From Smaragdicoccus niigatensis DSM 44881 = NBRC 103563 (GTDB lineage Bacteria > Actinomycetota > Actinomycetes > Mycobacteriales > Mycobacteriaceae), in the NCBI RefSeq assembly GCF_000380645.1, contig NZ_AQXZ01000016.1, positions 186,001-250,000 of the forward strand: 64,000 nucleotides of DNA, written 5' to 3'. Position 1 is the first letter of the stretch; every line of letters begins with the position of its first letter. A program made the position numbers and the translations under genes. This document shows, piece after piece, positions 1 to 9,165 of the stretch. The notes below the pieces were generated by a model, which saw nothing but the letters and a program-made list of their open reading frames with translations, was not told the origin of the DNA and made no database searches.

Positions 1-270
1 CCTGGTCGCGCTCACTGAACGCACCGGCATGCCGGTTTGTTCCCGTGCGCCCGTCGCACCGCACATTCTCGTTGCGCCAGCGGCTGGTGTTACAGCCGAC
101 AACACAGTGGAAACGTTGGAAGCAGGCGGCGCAGACAATAACCGATTCAGACGCACAAGCGGGAATCAATCTCGGTGAGTTTCCTAGAATGTGGACACAA
201 GTCCTCCACATGGGCCAATCGGAGCCGTGATCGGGCGCGCGCCGTGTGCGGAATCGCAGCCCCGACGCTC
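1..270. other. Window-edge stretch without a supportable gene
   Basis: No reading frame here looks like a known protein. A frame open at the left edge runs on the plus strand to a TGA at 176-178 and could be the last 58 codons of a truncated gene, but its codon bias is weak and I recognise no family. A short inverted repeat, ATGTGGA (189-195) and TCCACAT (205-211), lies between it and the next gene. In M. tuberculosis a DUF4193 gene diverges from cei at this place; I could not find its start here. Confidence 0.4.
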
Positions 271-283
271 TAGAGTGACGACG
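271..283 (+). promoter_or_regulatory. Candidate leaderless promoter of the cei-like gene
   Basis: TAGAGT (271-276) fits the actinobacterial -10 consensus TANNNT and is followed by exactly six bases before the GTG at 283. No ribosome binding site is visible. This spacing is typical of leaderless mRNAs in mycobacteria, in which the start codon is the transcription start. Confidence 0.5.
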
Positions 284-966
284 TGGTTTCGCTGATCACC
301 GATGGTTCCGCCAACGATCGCACCGGTCGACCGTACAAACGTCGACGGGTCCGTCCGTGGGGAATTCTCGTGGTGTGTCTTTCATTACTCTGCGTCGGTG
401 TGTGGATCTCCGCACTCACGAAGCAGGACACGAACCGGGCTCCGGCAACGTGCAACAGCCCGGGGACGGCCAATGCCCAACCGGGCGATCCGACGCCGGC
501 AAAACTCGGTCAACGCGTCGGCCAGGACGCCCTCGAGGACGTCCAGCCGGCCGCCCTGGTGAGCACCAAAGTCCGCGTGTTCAACGGCAACGGCGTGCGC
601 GGCCAGGCCACGCACATCGCCTCACAGCTGTCGGACTATGGCTTCAACATCGCGCCCGATGGTGTCGGAAACGACCCCGTTTACACCAAGCAGGACTTGG
701 AGTGCACGGGTCAGATTCGGTACGGCGCCAAGGGCAAGGCGACCGCATCAGCGCTCCAGCTCGTCGTCCCATGTGCGGAACTGATCGCGGACAACCGCAG
801 CGATGATGTCGTCGACGTCGCGCTCGGCTCCTACATCGGAAACGACTTGTCGCCGAACTCGGACGCGGACGAGGTTCTGCGCACCCTCAAGGAAGCCACG
901 CCGGGCCAGGCCGCCCCGCCGCTCGACTCCGCTCTCCTGAAGGCCGCGCGTAGCTCCGACTGCTGA
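283..966 (+). CDS. cei: Cei-like envelope integrity protein, LytR_C domain
   Basis: The 227-residue product has a basic N-terminus, one membrane segment (about residues 26-45), a linker and a LytR_C domain (about 95-190, containing VRVFNGNGVRG). M. tuberculosis Rv2700 (Cei) has this architecture and is needed for cell envelope integrity. The position, upstream of suhB, ppgK and sigA, matches Rv2700 exactly. The protein should be anchored in the plasma membrane with the domain outside. The GTG start is chosen because it lies six bases after a TANNNT -10 element, suggesting leaderless translation. Biochemical role of LytR_C is not established. Confidence 0.85.
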   Translation: MVSLITDGSANDRTGRPYKRRRVRPWGILVVCLSLLCVGVWISALTKQDTNRAPATCNSPGTANAQPGDPTPAKLGQRVGQDALEDVQPAALVSTKVRVFNGNGVRGQATHIASQLSDYGFNIAPDGVGNDPVYTKQDLECTGQIRYGAKGKATASALQLVVPCAELIADNRSDDVVDVALGSYIGNDLSPNSDADEVLRTLKEATPGQAAPPLDSALLKAARSSDC

Positions 967-979
967 CGTCCACGCGCCG

Positions 980-996
980 TCCAAAATTCTTTTGGA
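980..996. repeat. Short AT-rich inverted repeat
   Basis: TCCAAAA (980-986) and TTTTGGA (990-996) form a 7-bp inverted repeat with a 3-base loop just after cei. It is too weak for a confident terminator; it may be an operator or a weak transcript end before the small gene at 1077. Confidence 0.3.
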
Positions 997-1076
997 TTGG
1001 TGGGAACTTTCTGCGGTGGGCCCGACTCTTACTTTCCGAATCGCCAAAGAGCGAACGGAACACAGAGAGGGACACC

Positions 1077-1256
1077 ATGAACGGCTACTGGTACGACACC
1101 AACGCAGACGGCTACTACGAGACCGCAGAACTCGACACCAACGGCGACGGCTGGCTCGACACCATCGCGGTCGACAGCAACGTGGACGGTTACTTCGACT
1201 ACGCCGAGACGGACACTGACGGCGACGGCTACACCGACACCGCCTACTACAGCTGA
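1077..1256 (+). CDS. 59-residue Asp-rich repeat protein, EF-hand-like loops
   Basis: The ATG at 1077 opens a 59-residue frame preceded by GAGAGGGA. The protein consists almost wholly of four repeats of 13 residues, each with a D-x-N/D-x-D-G core beginning at residues 7, 20, 33 and 46 (DTNADG, DTNGDG, DSNVDG, DTDGDG). Repeats 1 and 3 also have Glu at loop position 12, as in canonical EF-hand calcium loops; repeats 2 and 4 do not. Aromatic residues (Y, W, F) recur after each glycine. There is no signal peptide. I infer a small cytoplasmic calcium-binding protein, or a thrombospondin type 3-like repeat. It sits convergent to suhB. No characterised homologue is known to me. Confidence 0.7.
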   Translation: MNGYWYDTNADGYYETAELDTNGDGWLDTIAVDSNVDGYFDYAETDTDGDGYTDTAYYS

Positions 1257-1266
1257 GACCCCGAAA

Positions 1267-2163
1267 TCACACGGGAATAGGGCCCACCGCATTCAGATCG
1301 CGGAGGGTATTGGCAAAGGCCTCCGCGACGCTCGGCGCGGAGGCCGCCACTATGTGGCCGGCATTTCCAGCAGCATCTGCGGCCGGTAATTCCACGGCGG
1401 CGCCCGCTTCCTGGGCGATGAGGGCCCCGGCCGCCCAGTCCCAGACGTTCAGGCCGTGCTCGTAATAGGCGTCGACCTGCCCCGCAGCGAGCAGGCACAG
1501 ATCGAGCGCCGCGGAACCCAGGCGCCGAATGTCACGCACGTGCGGCAGCAGTCCGGCCACGATTCGTCCCTGTTCCGCACGCCTCGAGGCGGCGTACCCA
1601 AATCCGGTCGCCACCAGGGACATCTGCAACGACGACGGCGTATTGACCCGGAGAGGCGTCCATTCGCCGGTGGGCGAGATTCGATGCGCACCCGCGCCCA
1701 ACGCGGCCGTATAGGTCTCGCCAGAATTCACGTCGGCGACCGCGCCCGCCACGAAGACGCCCTGGTGCGCCGCAGCGATCGACACCGCATAGGCCGGCAG
1801 TCCGTACATGAAGTTCACGGTCCCGTCGATCGGGTCGACGACCCACTGGACCGCCGCATCGGTATTCGCCGGGCCACCGCCTTCTTCGCCGAGTACCGAA
1901 TCTCCCGGCCGACGACTGTTCAGCGCCTTCCGGATGACTTCCTCGGATTCGGTGTCGACGATCGTCACCGGATCGGTCGGCGAAGACTTGGTCGAGGCGA
2001 AGTCCGGTTCCCTTGGGCCCGAATACAACTCAACGCGTCGGCGCCGGACGTGCGCAGCCGCCTCGAGCCCCACTTCGATGGCGACACGCTGCAGGTCGAG
2101 AGCAAATTCTCGGGACGTCGCAACGGCGGAAAGTCGACCAGTCGGCGGATTCGAAGTGAACAC
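1267..2163 (-). CDS. suhB: Inositol-1-monophosphatase family protein
   Basis: The 298-residue protein belongs to the Mg2+-dependent IMPase/FBPase fold family, which hydrolyses inositol 1-phosphate to inositol, here likely feeding phosphatidylinositol and mycothiol synthesis. Visible metal-site motifs are [14 protein letters not shown] and, near the C-terminus, [14 protein letters not shown]. Length and position (between cei and ppgK, transcribed away from ppgK) match M. tuberculosis SuhB (Rv2701c). The GTG start at 2163 gives an N-terminus slightly longer than the conserved core; a start a few codons downstream is possible. Confidence 0.88.
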   Translation of the reverse strand: MFTSNPPTGRLSAVATSREFALDLQRVAIEVGLEAAAHVRRRRVELYSGPREPDFASTKSSPTDPVTIVDTESEEVIRKALNSRRPGDSVLGEEGGGPANTDAAVQWVVDPIDGTVNFMYGLPAYAVSIAAAHQGVFVAGAVADVNSGETYTAALGAGAHRISPTGEWTPLRVNTPSSLQMSLVATGFGYAASRRAEQGRIVAGLLPHVRDIRRLGSAALDLCLLAAGQVDAYYEHGLNVWDWAAGALIAQEAGAAVELPAADAAGNAGHIVAASAPSVAEAFANTLRDLNAVGPIPV

Positions 2164-2213
2164 CTATCGATCGCACCACATGATCACAGGTGTTCGCACT
2201 ACGGTTCGCGCCT

Positions 2214-2975
2214 ATGAACGAGCGGACCAGACGCGCCTTCGGTGTCGACATCGGCGGCAGCGGAGTCAAGGGGGCACCTGTCGACCTGACCACGGGAGAA
2301 CTTCTCGCGGATGTCGTCACCATTCCCACGCCGAAACCCGCCACTCCGGATGCGGTCGCGGCGACCGTGGCACAGCTCGTCAACGATGCCGGCTGGGACG
2401 GTCCGGTCGGCGTGACACTCCCCTGTGTCGTGGCGGGTGGTCAAGCACAGAGTGCGGCCAACGTCGACCCCGCGTGGATCGGCACGGACGCGCGCAAGTT
2501 GTTCAGCTCCGTGCTCGACGGTCGAGACGTCAGTGTCCTGAACGACGCCGATGCCGCCGGCCTCGCCGAGGCTCACTTCGGCGCCGGAAAAGGCACTTCG
2601 GGCTTCGTTCTCATGCTCACGTTCGGCACCGGAATCGGATCGGCGCTGCTGCACAACGGAGCACTGCTGCCGAACAGCGAACTCGGACACCTCGAAATCG
2701 ACGGTCGCGAGGCCGAACATCGCGCCGCTGCTTCGGTGAAGACACGCGAGCAGTTGTCCTTCGAGGACTGGGCGGCAGAAGTCGATCTGGTCCTCAAACG
2801 GATCGAGGCACTCCTGTGGCCCGATCTTTTTATTGCGGGTGGCGGAATCAGCGCCGAACACGAGAAGTGGATTCCGCTACTCACCGCGCGTTCCCCTGTT
2901 GTCCCAGCTCAGCTGCGTAATACGGCCGGAATTGTCGGCGCGGCGATGGCCGCGGCGACCGGCGTGACGCCCTGA
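2214..2975 (+). CDS. ppgK: Polyphosphate glucokinase
   Basis: PpgK phosphorylates glucose to glucose 6-phosphate with polyphosphate or ATP as donor. The 253-residue protein shows the ROK-family N-terminal phosphate site ([11 protein letters not shown]), the [11 protein letters not shown] glycine-rich motif and NSELGHLEI around the substrate site. Length is normal. It diverges from suhB and precedes sigA, as in M. tuberculosis (Rv2702). The ATG at 2214 has no clear ribosome binding site; TACGGT (2200-2205) eight bases upstream could be a -10 element, so the message may be leaderless. Confidence 0.92.
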   Translation: MNERTRRAFGVDIGGSGVKGAPVDLTTGELLADVVTIPTPKPATPDAVAATVAQLVNDAGWDGPVGVTLPCVVAGGQAQSAANVDPAWIGTDARKLFSSVLDGRDVSVLNDADAAGLAEAHFGAGKGTSGFVLMLTFGTGIGSALLHNGALLPNSELGHLEIDGREAEHRAAASVKTREQLSFEDWAAEVDLVLKRIEALLWPDLFIAGGGISAEHEKWIPLLTARSPVVPAQLRNTAGIVGAAMAAATGVTP

Positions 2976-3077
2976 TTGTCGAATTCTCACAAGGGCTACG
3001 TCGCGCCGCAGGACATAATTCGGCGGCGCGGCGCGCGCAGAACACACCGTCGAGGGTGCTTGTGCAATTCCGGTCGT

Positions 3078-3083
3078 TACAAT
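3078..3083 (+). promoter_or_regulatory. Candidate -10 element of the sigA promoter
   Basis: TACAAT at 3078-3083 is a near-consensus -10 hexamer about 130 bases before the sigA start. No good -35 hexamer is at the standard spacing (GTGCTT at 3056-3061 is the nearest), which is common for actinobacterial SigA promoters. The 5' leader of about 120 bases contains no other recognisable signal. Confidence 0.45.
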
Positions 3084-3213
3084 GGTCGGTGTGCTTGGCG
3101 GTTAGTACCGCCGCAACCCGAAGACTTCCAGCGTCGGAACCAAACTCCGGCGGGTGCTGCTGTGCCGGATAGCCCCCGGCCTTGTGCGCATCGACATGAC
3201 CGAAAGGGCGTAA

Positions 3214-4638
3214 GTGGTAGCCGCGAAACCCCGTAAAGCGACGGACACGGAACTCGCTGCCGACAACGCTGACGCAGCGCCAGCGCGCCGGACCCGTGCG
3301 ACCGCCCCGGGTGGCGCAACCGCGACGAAGGCCCGCGCCACCAAGGCGCCCGCAACGAAGGCAGCGCCGAAGAAGGTCGCAGTAGCCAAGGCTGCAGTCC
3401 CTGCAGCCCCGACCGTCGCCGACGAAGACGCCGCGAGCGAGGACCTCGAGACTGAGGACATCGTCACCGAGGACATCGTCGTCGACGACATCGAAGACAT
3501 CGCCGACCTCGAAATTCCCGAGGACGTCGAAGACATCGAGACCGATGACGACGAAGAAGCCGACGAAGAGGTAGTGCCCGTCGCCGCTGCGGTCGTCAAA
3601 GGCCCAGCCACGGTGGCCGCTGAGGCAGCCGAGGACAAGACCTCCGGCGACTTCGTGTGGGACGAGGAAGAGTCCGAGGCGCTCCGTCAGGCCCGCAAGG
3701 ACGCCGAGCTCACCGCCTCGGCCGACTCGGTCCGCGCGTACCTGAAGCAGATCGGTAAGGTCGCCCTCCTCAACGCCGAGGAGGAGGTCGAACTCGCCAA
3801 GCGCATCGAGGCCGGTCTCTTCGCGGTCGAGAAGCTGCGCGAACTCATCGAGGACACCGACGGTATCCTGCCGATGCAGATCAAGCGCGACATGAACTGG
3901 ATCATCCGCGACGGTAACCGCGCGAAGAACCACCTGCTCGAGGCCAACCTCCGACTCGTCGTCTCGCTCGCCAAGCGCTACACGGGCCGTGGCATGGCGT
4001 TCCTGGACCTCATCCAGGAAGGCAACCTCGGTCTGATCCGCGCCGTCGAGAAGTTCGACTACACCAAGGGCTACAAGTTCTCGACCTACGCGACGTGGTG
4101 GATCCGCCAGGCGATCACTCGCGCCATGGCCGACCAGGCCCGCACGATCCGTATCCCGGTTCACATGGTCGAGGTCATCAACAAGCTCGGCCGTATCCAG
4201 CGTGAACTTCTCCAGGACCTCGGCCGTGAGCCGACTCCGGAAGAGCTCGCCAAGGAAATGGACATCACCCCGGAGAAGGTGCTGGAGATCCAGCAGTACG
4301 CCCGGGAGCCCATCTCGCTCGACCAGACCATCGGTGACGAGGGTGACAGCCAACTCGGTGACTTCATCGAGGACAGCGAAGCCGTCGTGGCCGTGGACGC
4401 GGTGTCGTTCACGCTTCTCCAGGATCAACTGCAGTCGGTCCTCGAGACGTTGTCCGAGCGCGAAGCCGGTGTCGTTCGTCTGCGCTTCGGTCTGACCGAC
4501 GGCCAACCGCGCACGCTCGACGAGATCGGCCAGGTCTACGGCGTCACGCGTGAGCGCATCCGCCAGATCGAGTCGAAGACGATGTCGAAGCTGCGTCACC
4601 CGAGCCGGTCCCAGGTTTTGCGCGACTACCTGGACTAA
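3214..4638 (+). CDS. sigA: Principal RNA polymerase sigma factor SigA
   Basis: The 474-residue protein is the housekeeping sigma70 (group 1). The first 130 residues are low-complexity, first Lys/Ala-rich then strongly acidic, as in other actinobacterial SigA proteins. Region 1.2 starts near [13 protein letters not shown], region 2.3-2.4 holds [20 protein letters not shown], and region 4.2 ends with [23 protein letters not shown] at 3214 is chosen because GAAAGGG precedes it at normal distance. It is the reference for this window: sigB, its stress paralogue, begins at the opposite end. Confidence 0.97.
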   Translation: MVAAKPRKATDTELAADNADAAPARRTRATAPGGATATKARATKAPATKAAPKKVAVAKAAVPAAPTVADEDAASEDLETEDIVTEDIVVDDIEDIADLEIPEDVEDIETDDDEEADEEVVPVAAAVVKGPATVAAEAAEDKTSGDFVWDEEESEALRQARKDAELTASADSVRAYLKQIGKVALLNAEEEVELAKRIEAGLFAVEKLRELIEDTDGILPMQIKRDMNWIIRDGNRAKNHLLEANLRLVVSLAKRYTGRGMAFLDLIQEGNLGLIRAVEKFDYTKGYKFSTYATWWIRQAITRAMADQARTIRIPVHMVEVINKLGRIQRELLQDLGREPTPEELAKEMDITPEKVLEIQQYAREPISLDQTIGDEGDSQLGDFIEDSEAVVAVDAVSFTLLQDQLQSVLETLSEREAGVVRLRFGLTDGQPRTLDEIGQVYGVTRERIRQIESKTMSKLRHPSRSQVLRDYLD

Positions 4639-4646
4639 ATCGATCC

Positions 4647-4684
4647 AACAAGTGCCTTGCAGGTTTTCCTGCAAGGCACTTGTT
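4647..4684 (+). terminator. Strong hairpin terminator of sigA
   Basis: A perfect 17-bp stem (4647-4663 with 4668-4684, core AAGTGCCTTGCAGG) with a TTTT loop begins nine bases after the sigA stop. Only a short T-rich run follows. The next gene, with its own GGAGG, starts at 4700. Confidence 0.8.
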
Positions 4685-4699
4685 CGTTCTGGAGGACAC

Positions 4700-5347
4700 A
4701 TGTTCGTCGAACTGAGTCACGTGATCCGTGCCGGCATGGTCACCTACCCGGGGCTTCCCGAGCCGGCAATCACGCCGCACCTCACGCGTGACGACTCGCG
4801 CGCGCACTACGCGCCGGGCACCGAGTTCGCGATCGACGTCATCACGATGTGCGGCAACACCGGCACCTACCTCGACTCGCCCTTCCATCGGTATCCCGAC
4901 GGCGGTGATCTCACGACCGTCAGTCTCGAGCAGACGGTCGATGTACCCACGATCGTCGTTCGTGTCGGATCCGGCCTCGCGATCGGTCCGGACCTTCTGA
5001 ATTCGATCGACGTCGAGGGGAAGGCCGTCCTGCTCCACACCGGAGACGATGCCCGTTTCGGCACCCCGGACTACGCGGTGGGTGCGCACTATCTGACCGA
5101 AGCGGGTGCGCACGTGCTCGCCGACCGTGGAGCGGTCTTGGTCGGCATCGACGCCATCAACATCGACCACGTGACACCGCATGGCGCCCGACCAGCGCAT
5201 ACTCTCCTGCTCGCCGCCGGCATCCCGATCGTCGAACACCTGACGAACCTCGAGCAATTACCGGATTCCGGCGCCCTCTTCACCGCTGTTCCGCTGCGGA
5301 TCGCCGGGTTCGGGACCGTGTCCGTTCGCGCCTTCGCGAAGGTCTAG
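4700..5347 (+). CDS. Cyclase family (KynB-like) metal hydrolase
   Basis: The 215-residue protein has the putative-cyclase fold (Pfam Cyclase family, which includes arylformamidase KynB and isatin hydrolase). The first metal motif, HxGTHxDxPxH in KynB, is changed here: residues 53-63 read NTGTYLDSPFH, so two of the metal-binding histidines are Asn and Tyr while the Asp and last His remain. This points to a different metal or substrate and argues against naming it KynB. ATG at 4700 follows GGAGG at 4691-4695. It lies just after the sigA terminator and may use read-through or an internal promoter. Confidence 0.75.
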   Translation: MFVELSHVIRAGMVTYPGLPEPAITPHLTRDDSRAHYAPGTEFAIDVITMCGNTGTYLDSPFHRYPDGGDLTTVSLEQTVDVPTIVVRVGSGLAIGPDLLNSIDVEGKAVLLHTGDDARFGTPDYAVGAHYLTEAGAHVLADRGAVLVGIDAINIDHVTPHGARPAHTLLLAAGIPIVEHLTNLEQLPDSGALFTAVPLRIAGFGTVSVRAFAKV

Positions 5348-5976
5348 GTCGCGGCTTTCGCCGCCGCAGACGCCACATACACCGCGATCGCACAGCCCAG
5401 CGGAAAGAGCAGTTCGTTGACGGCGATCGGCGCGAAATCACTCCATGCGAGCGACGTGGTCATCGAACGGATCAGGACGTTGAGCAGCCCGAACGTCACG
5501 CCCGCGCCCGCGCCGACCGCCATGAAGGTCAGCAGCCGATCGACTCCGCGACCCGACAGCCGATTCAGCATGAAGCCCAAGAAACCGTACTGAACGGCCT
5601 TGACCGCGGCGATCAGTAGCAGGGACGACGTCATCGCCTCGGGCTCGACCCCGGACAATTCGTTGACACCGCGCTGTGCGCCCTTCGCGACCCCGAGCGC
5701 GATCGGCGCGCACACGAACGCGATCACGGCGGCAACCGGCGCCGTCGACTTCCGAATCGTCGTTCCCGCAGTCACGCCGAAGCAGACGATGACCGACCAA
5801 CTGACGTTTCCGACCGTCTCGGACAGCACGTTGTCGACCGAGTCCGCGCCGATGGCTCCGGTCACCATCATCGCGAGCTGGATTGCGAGGCCGAGCACGA
5901 TGGCGAGGACCACGATCGTGCCGATGTTCCGGACGAGATTCTGAGTCGCGGTTGTCTCGGTTTCCGCGTTGGTCAT
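5344..5976 (-). CDS. Six-helix integral membrane protein, unknown function
   Basis: The 210-residue product begins MTNAETETTATQ and then has about six hydrophobic segments, separated by a conserved-looking loop GVEPEAMTSSLL. There are no motifs for transport or catalysis that I recognise. The ATG at 5976 is preferred over an upstream in-frame ATG because the conserved hydrophobic part starts soon after. It is convergent with the cyclase-family gene, their stops overlapping by four bases, and divergent from the FHA-ABC transporter gene. Confidence 0.7.
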   Translation of the reverse strand: MTNAETETTATQNLVRNIGTIVVLAIVLGLAIQLAMMVTGAIGADSVDNVLSETVGNVSWSVIVCFGVTAGTTIRKSTAPVAAVIAFVCAPIALGVAKGAQRGVNELSGVEPEAMTSSLLLIAAVKAVQYGFLGFMLNRLSGRGVDRLLTFMAVGAGAGVTFGLLNVLIRSMTTSLAWSDFAPIAVNELLFPLGCAIAVYVASAAAKAAT

Positions 5977-6071
5977 GCGCCAAACACCAATCGGAGTGAG
6001 GTCCCGGCAATCTGTCGGCTTTGCGATCATTGTGCAGAACGCGGAACCTTCTCGGACCTTCTTTTCCTGCG

Positions 6072-6100
6072 TACGCTGCTTTTATCCGGCGTTAGCCGGA
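6072..6100 (+). promoter_or_regulatory. Promoter and leader hairpin of the FHA-ABC gene
   Basis: TACGCT (6072-6077) fits a -10 element. It is followed by a 6-bp hairpin, TCCGGC (6085-6090) and GCCGGA (6095-6100) with a GTTA loop, in the short leader before the ATG at 6133. Confidence 0.4.
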
Positions 6101-6132
6101 AGGAAACCGATCTTCTCGAGAGCAGGTCAGGG

Positions 6133-8169
6133 ATGGCGACCAAAGTGCCTGAGGAGCCCTCAAGCGAGCCCACGATGGCGGTGCAGGCACCAATGATGAA
6201 GGCGCCCTTCAACGTCGCCCCGCCCCATCACGCAGGCCACCACGCCCCGGTTCCTGCCGGCGGGGCAGTACGGACACTCGGTCGCGCGTCCGACAACGAC
6301 ATCCAAGTGCCCGACATGCTCGTCTCCCGGCATCATGCTCGCCTGTTCCGGAGCACTGAGGGTCTGATCATCGAAGACCTGTCGAGTGCCAACGGCACGT
6401 TCATCAACGGTCAGCGCAGTAAGCGTTCGACGGTGCACGAGGGCGACGTCGTGACGGTCGGAAACACCGATTTCGTGGCCAAGGGCAATACGCTGGTCGC
6501 CCGCGACAAGATCGTGCAGGAGACGGGCCTGGCTCTCTACGACGTCGGCTTCGCCGTCGGCAAGAGCAAGTATCTACTGTCGGGCGTTTCGTTCGCCGCA
6601 CCGCCCGGGACACTCACCGCGATCATCGGCCCGTCCGGTGCCGGCAAGTCCACGCTTGCGAAACTCATCGCCGGATCGACCTCACCGACGGACGGCGCCG
6701 TCACGTTCGACGGCCACAACCTGCATCACGAGTACGAGGCCCTCCGAAATCGCCTTGGCATGGTGCCCCAGGACGATGTACTCCACCGTCAGTTGACCGT
6801 GAGGCAAGCGCTCTCCTACGCCGCCGAGCTTCGACTCCCGCCCGACACCACCCCCGAGGACCGCGACCGGGTCGTCGCTCAGGTACTCGAGGAGCTTTCG
6901 TTGACGAATCACCTCGATACGCGAGTGGACAGCCTCTCCGGCGGTCAGCGGAAGCGAGCATCGGTCGCCCTCGAACTCCTCACGAGCCCGTCGCTGCTGA
7001 TCCTCGACGAGCCGACGTCGGGACTCGATCCCGCTCTCGACCGCCAAGTCATGACCATGCTCCGCGAGCTTGCCGACCACGGCCGGGTCGTCCTCGTCAT
7101 CACCCACTCGCTGACGTATCTCGACATGTGCGACAAGGTGTTGCTCCTCGCGCCCGGCGGAAAGACCGCCTACTGCGGTCGGCCGTCCGGCGTCAACGAG
7201 GTCAACGGCTCGTCGGATTGGGCCGAGATCTTCGCGACCGTCACCGACGATCCGAACGGTGTCGCCGAGAGGTACATCGCCCGTCATCCGAAGGCCGCGG
7301 CTCCCCCACTCGAGCCACCCCCGTCGCCCGCCAAGCCCGTCCTGCCCAAGATCAGTCACCAGGTCTCAACCCTCACCCGCCGACAGCTGCGGCTGATTCT
7401 CGCCGATCGTGGCTACCTGGCATTCCTGGTCGTCATGCCGTTCATCCTGGGTGCGCTCACTCTCATCGTCCCTGGTGAGGATGGATTCAAACTCGGCCCG
7501 GAGTCGTCGCCCGACGAGCCCCGATCGATCCTTGTGCTGTTGATTCTCGGTGCGTGTTTCATGGGCACGACGCTGACCGCACGCGATCTCGTCGGTGAAC
7601 GATCGATCTACCACCGGGAACGAGCCGTCGGGCTCCGTCCATCGGCGTACCTGCTCGCCAAGACCGTCGTCTTCTGCGCCGCCGCGATTGCACAGTCGGC
7701 GGTTCTCATGGGGATCACCCTGGCCGCGAAGCCCGGGCCTGGAAAGGGCGCGTTCTTCTCGTCGGGCGCTCTGGAACTGTCGATCGACATCGCGCTCACC
7801 GCGTGCTGCTGCGTCATGGTCGGACTGTTCTTGTCGACGCTCGCGCGCACTGCAGATCAGGTCATGCCGTTGCTCGTGGTCTCGATCATGGGGCAACTGG
7901 TCATGTCGGCCGGACTCATCGAAATCAACGCGCGACTCGGACTGAACCAGCTGTCGTGGCTCTTCCCCTCGCGGTGGGGTTTTGCCGCCGGTGCCGTCAC
8001 CATCGACCTCCGCTCCTGGGGAATCGGGATCGAAGCGGACACGTTGTGGCAGCACAACTCAGCGCACTGGCTGCTCGCAACCGAGATGTTGGTGCTCCTC
8101 GGCGTCGTGTTCGCGCTGCTGACGTTCCGCCGCCTCGAGTGGCGAGCGGCGGTGCAGCGTAAGCCCTAA
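6133..8169 (+). CDS. FHA-domain ABC exporter (Rv1747-like)
   Basis: The 678-residue half-transporter combines three parts. An FHA domain (about residues 35-110, with RHHARL and SSANGTFING) binds phosphothreonine. An ABC ATPase (about 130-370) has Walker A GPSGAGKST, signature LSGGQRKRAS and Walker B LLILDEPTSGLD. An ABC-2 type membrane domain (about 420-675) has six hydrophobic segments. M. tuberculosis Rv1747 has the same order but two FHA domains, is phosphorylated by PknF and exports phosphatidylinositol mannosides; here only one FHA domain is present. Control by a Ser/Thr kinase is therefore likely. Its stop overlaps that of the convergent Rieske gene by four bases. Confidence 0.88.
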   Translation: MATKVPEEPSSEPTMAVQAPMMKAPFNVAPPHHAGHHAPVPAGGAVRTLGRASDNDIQVPDMLVSRHHARLFRSTEGLIIEDLSSANGTFINGQRSKRSTVHEGDVVTVGNTDFVAKGNTLVARDKIVQETGLALYDVGFAVGKSKYLLSGVSFAAPPGTLTAIIGPSGAGKSTLAKLIAGSTSPTDGAVTFDGHNLHHEYEALRNRLGMVPQDDVLHRQLTVRQALSYAAELRLPPDTTPEDRDRVVAQVLEELSLTNHLDTRVDSLSGGQRKRASVALELLTSPSLLILDEPTSGLDPALDRQVMTMLRELADHGRVVLVITHSLTYLDMCDKVLLLAPGGKTAYCGRPSGVNEVNGSSDWAEIFATVTDDPNGVAERYIARHPKAAAPPLEPPPSPAKPVLPKISHQVSTLTRRQLRLILADRGYLAFLVVMPFILGALTLIVPGEDGFKLGPESSPDEPRSILVLLILGACFMGTTLTARDLVGERSIYHRERAVGLRPSAYLLAKTVVFCAAAIAQSAVLMGITLAAKPGPGKGAFFSSGALELSIDIALTACCCVMVGLFLSTLARTADQVMPLLVVSIMGQLVMSAGLIEINARLGLNQLSWLFPSRWGFAAGAVTIDLRSWGIGIEADTLWQHNSAHWLLATEMLVLLGVVFALLTFRRLEWRAAVQRKP

Positions 8170-8594
8170 TCGAGGACGACGAAGTCCCCGCTGACGGAGA
8201 CGTTCTTCGCTGGGAGCGGCTTGGCCGCCGGCCCCTTGGCGACCGTGCCGTCGAGGTTGAACGCACTGCCGTGGCACGGGCAGTGGATGAGGTTGTCCGA
8301 GATCTCGGCGACTGTGCATCCGGCGTGCGTGCACGTCGATGAAAGGCCCTTGAACTCGCCTTCCGTCAACTGAGTGACGACAACGCCCTTGTCACCGACG
8401 ATGAGGCCAGAACCGACCGGAACCTGCGACTTCGACGCGACCGCGTTCGCCGGTGCCGACTGCCCGGCACTCGTGGCGACAGTGACCGATGGTTCGTCCT
8501 TCTTCTTCCCATACACCGAGCACCCAGCGACGGCTCCGACAGCCACGACTGCGCCGCTAGCGGCGATGACCTGTCGCCTCGACAGCTCCTCCAT
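8166..8594 (-). CDS. Rieske [2Fe-2S] lipoprotein with Tat-like signal
   Basis: The 142-residue protein begins with SRRQVIAASGAV, a twin-arginine type signal, and a lipobox-like VAGC, so it should be exported folded and anchored outside the membrane. The C-terminal half has both Rieske cluster motifs, CTHAGC and CPCHGS. It probably passes electrons. The start at 8594 is preferred because GGGG lies before it and the signal begins there. It is the last gene of a minus-strand cluster with the DUF6529 membrane protein and an anchored protein, which suggests a small extracytoplasmic redox unit. Confidence 0.85.
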   Translation of the reverse strand: MEELSRRQVIAASGAVVAVGAVAGCSVYGKKKDEPSVTVATSAGQSAPANAVASKSQVPVGSGLIVGDKGVVVTQLTEGEFKGLSSTCTHAGCTVAEISDNLIHCPCHGSAFNLDGTVAKGPAAKPLPAKNVSVSGDFVVLD

Positions 8595-8607
8595 GAATTC
8601 CCCCGTG

Positions 8608-9165
8608 TCAGAAGATCGGCTTGCCACTTTGGAAGAACCATAGCGACGATGTCAGCCAGAGGACGACCAGACTCGTGAACACGAGACCGCCGAAAACTGG
8701 AAGACACCAGCCAGGTACGCCCTTTTTCAGGAGCAGCAACATCTTCGTGACGAATACTCCGTAGAGAAAGCAACCGGCGATCGAGTGGATGAGGACGCGG
8801 CTGCTGCCGGTCGCCATCCCGAAGGCATGAAGGCAGTGCACCGCGACCGGGACGGTCGCCAGGACCGCCAAGCGACCCGACCACACGTGCAGCTTGCCGA
8901 TCCAACTCGGCGCCGTGATCGGTACTTTCCCGTACATCACGAGCGCAGAGCCGACCTGCACGAATGCCAGGAGGAACGCCACGGTCCCGAGGGCCGACTT
9001 CACCGCACCGAAGCTCGCGAAACCGGGGATGTTGACCGAGAAGAACTGCGGATCATGCGCAACGGAGTAGACCCCCAGCGCGAGCGAGGTCAGCAGCCCC
9101 GCGACTAGCGGGACGAGGATGACCGTCGCACCCGTGTTCTTGGCGGGCACGTTAGCCTGCGTCAT
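8608..9165 (-). CDS. DUF6529 membrane protein, cytochrome b561-like layout
   Basis: The 185-residue protein has five or six hydrophobic segments. Histidines occur near segment ends (KLHVWSGR, VHCLHAFG, LIHSIAG), an arrangement like b-type heme ligands in cytochrome b561 proteins; heme binding is inference. The family is DUF6529, function unknown. The gene is 13 bases from the Rieske gene and overlaps the upstream anchored-protein gene by 14 bases, so the three are probably co-transcribed and the protein may be the membrane electron partner of the Rieske lipoprotein. Confidence 0.75.
   Translation of the reverse strand: MTQANVPAKNTGATVILVPLVAGLLTSLALGVYSVAHDPQFFSVNIPGFASFGAVKSALGTVAFLLAFVQVGSALVMYGKVPITAPSWIGKLHVWSGRLAVLATVPVAVHCLHAFGMATGSSRVLIHSIAGCFLYGVFVTKMLLLLKKGVPGWCLPVFGGLVFTSLVVLWLTSSLWFFQSGKPIF

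Noticed and set aside
45-230. 61-codon frame at the left edge
   Set aside because: No ribosome binding site, no family resemblance and unlike actinobacterial codon use.
2881-4701. 606-codon open frame antisense to sigA
   Set aside because: It mirrors the sigA codons on the other strand, has no family resemblance and is explained by high third-position GC.
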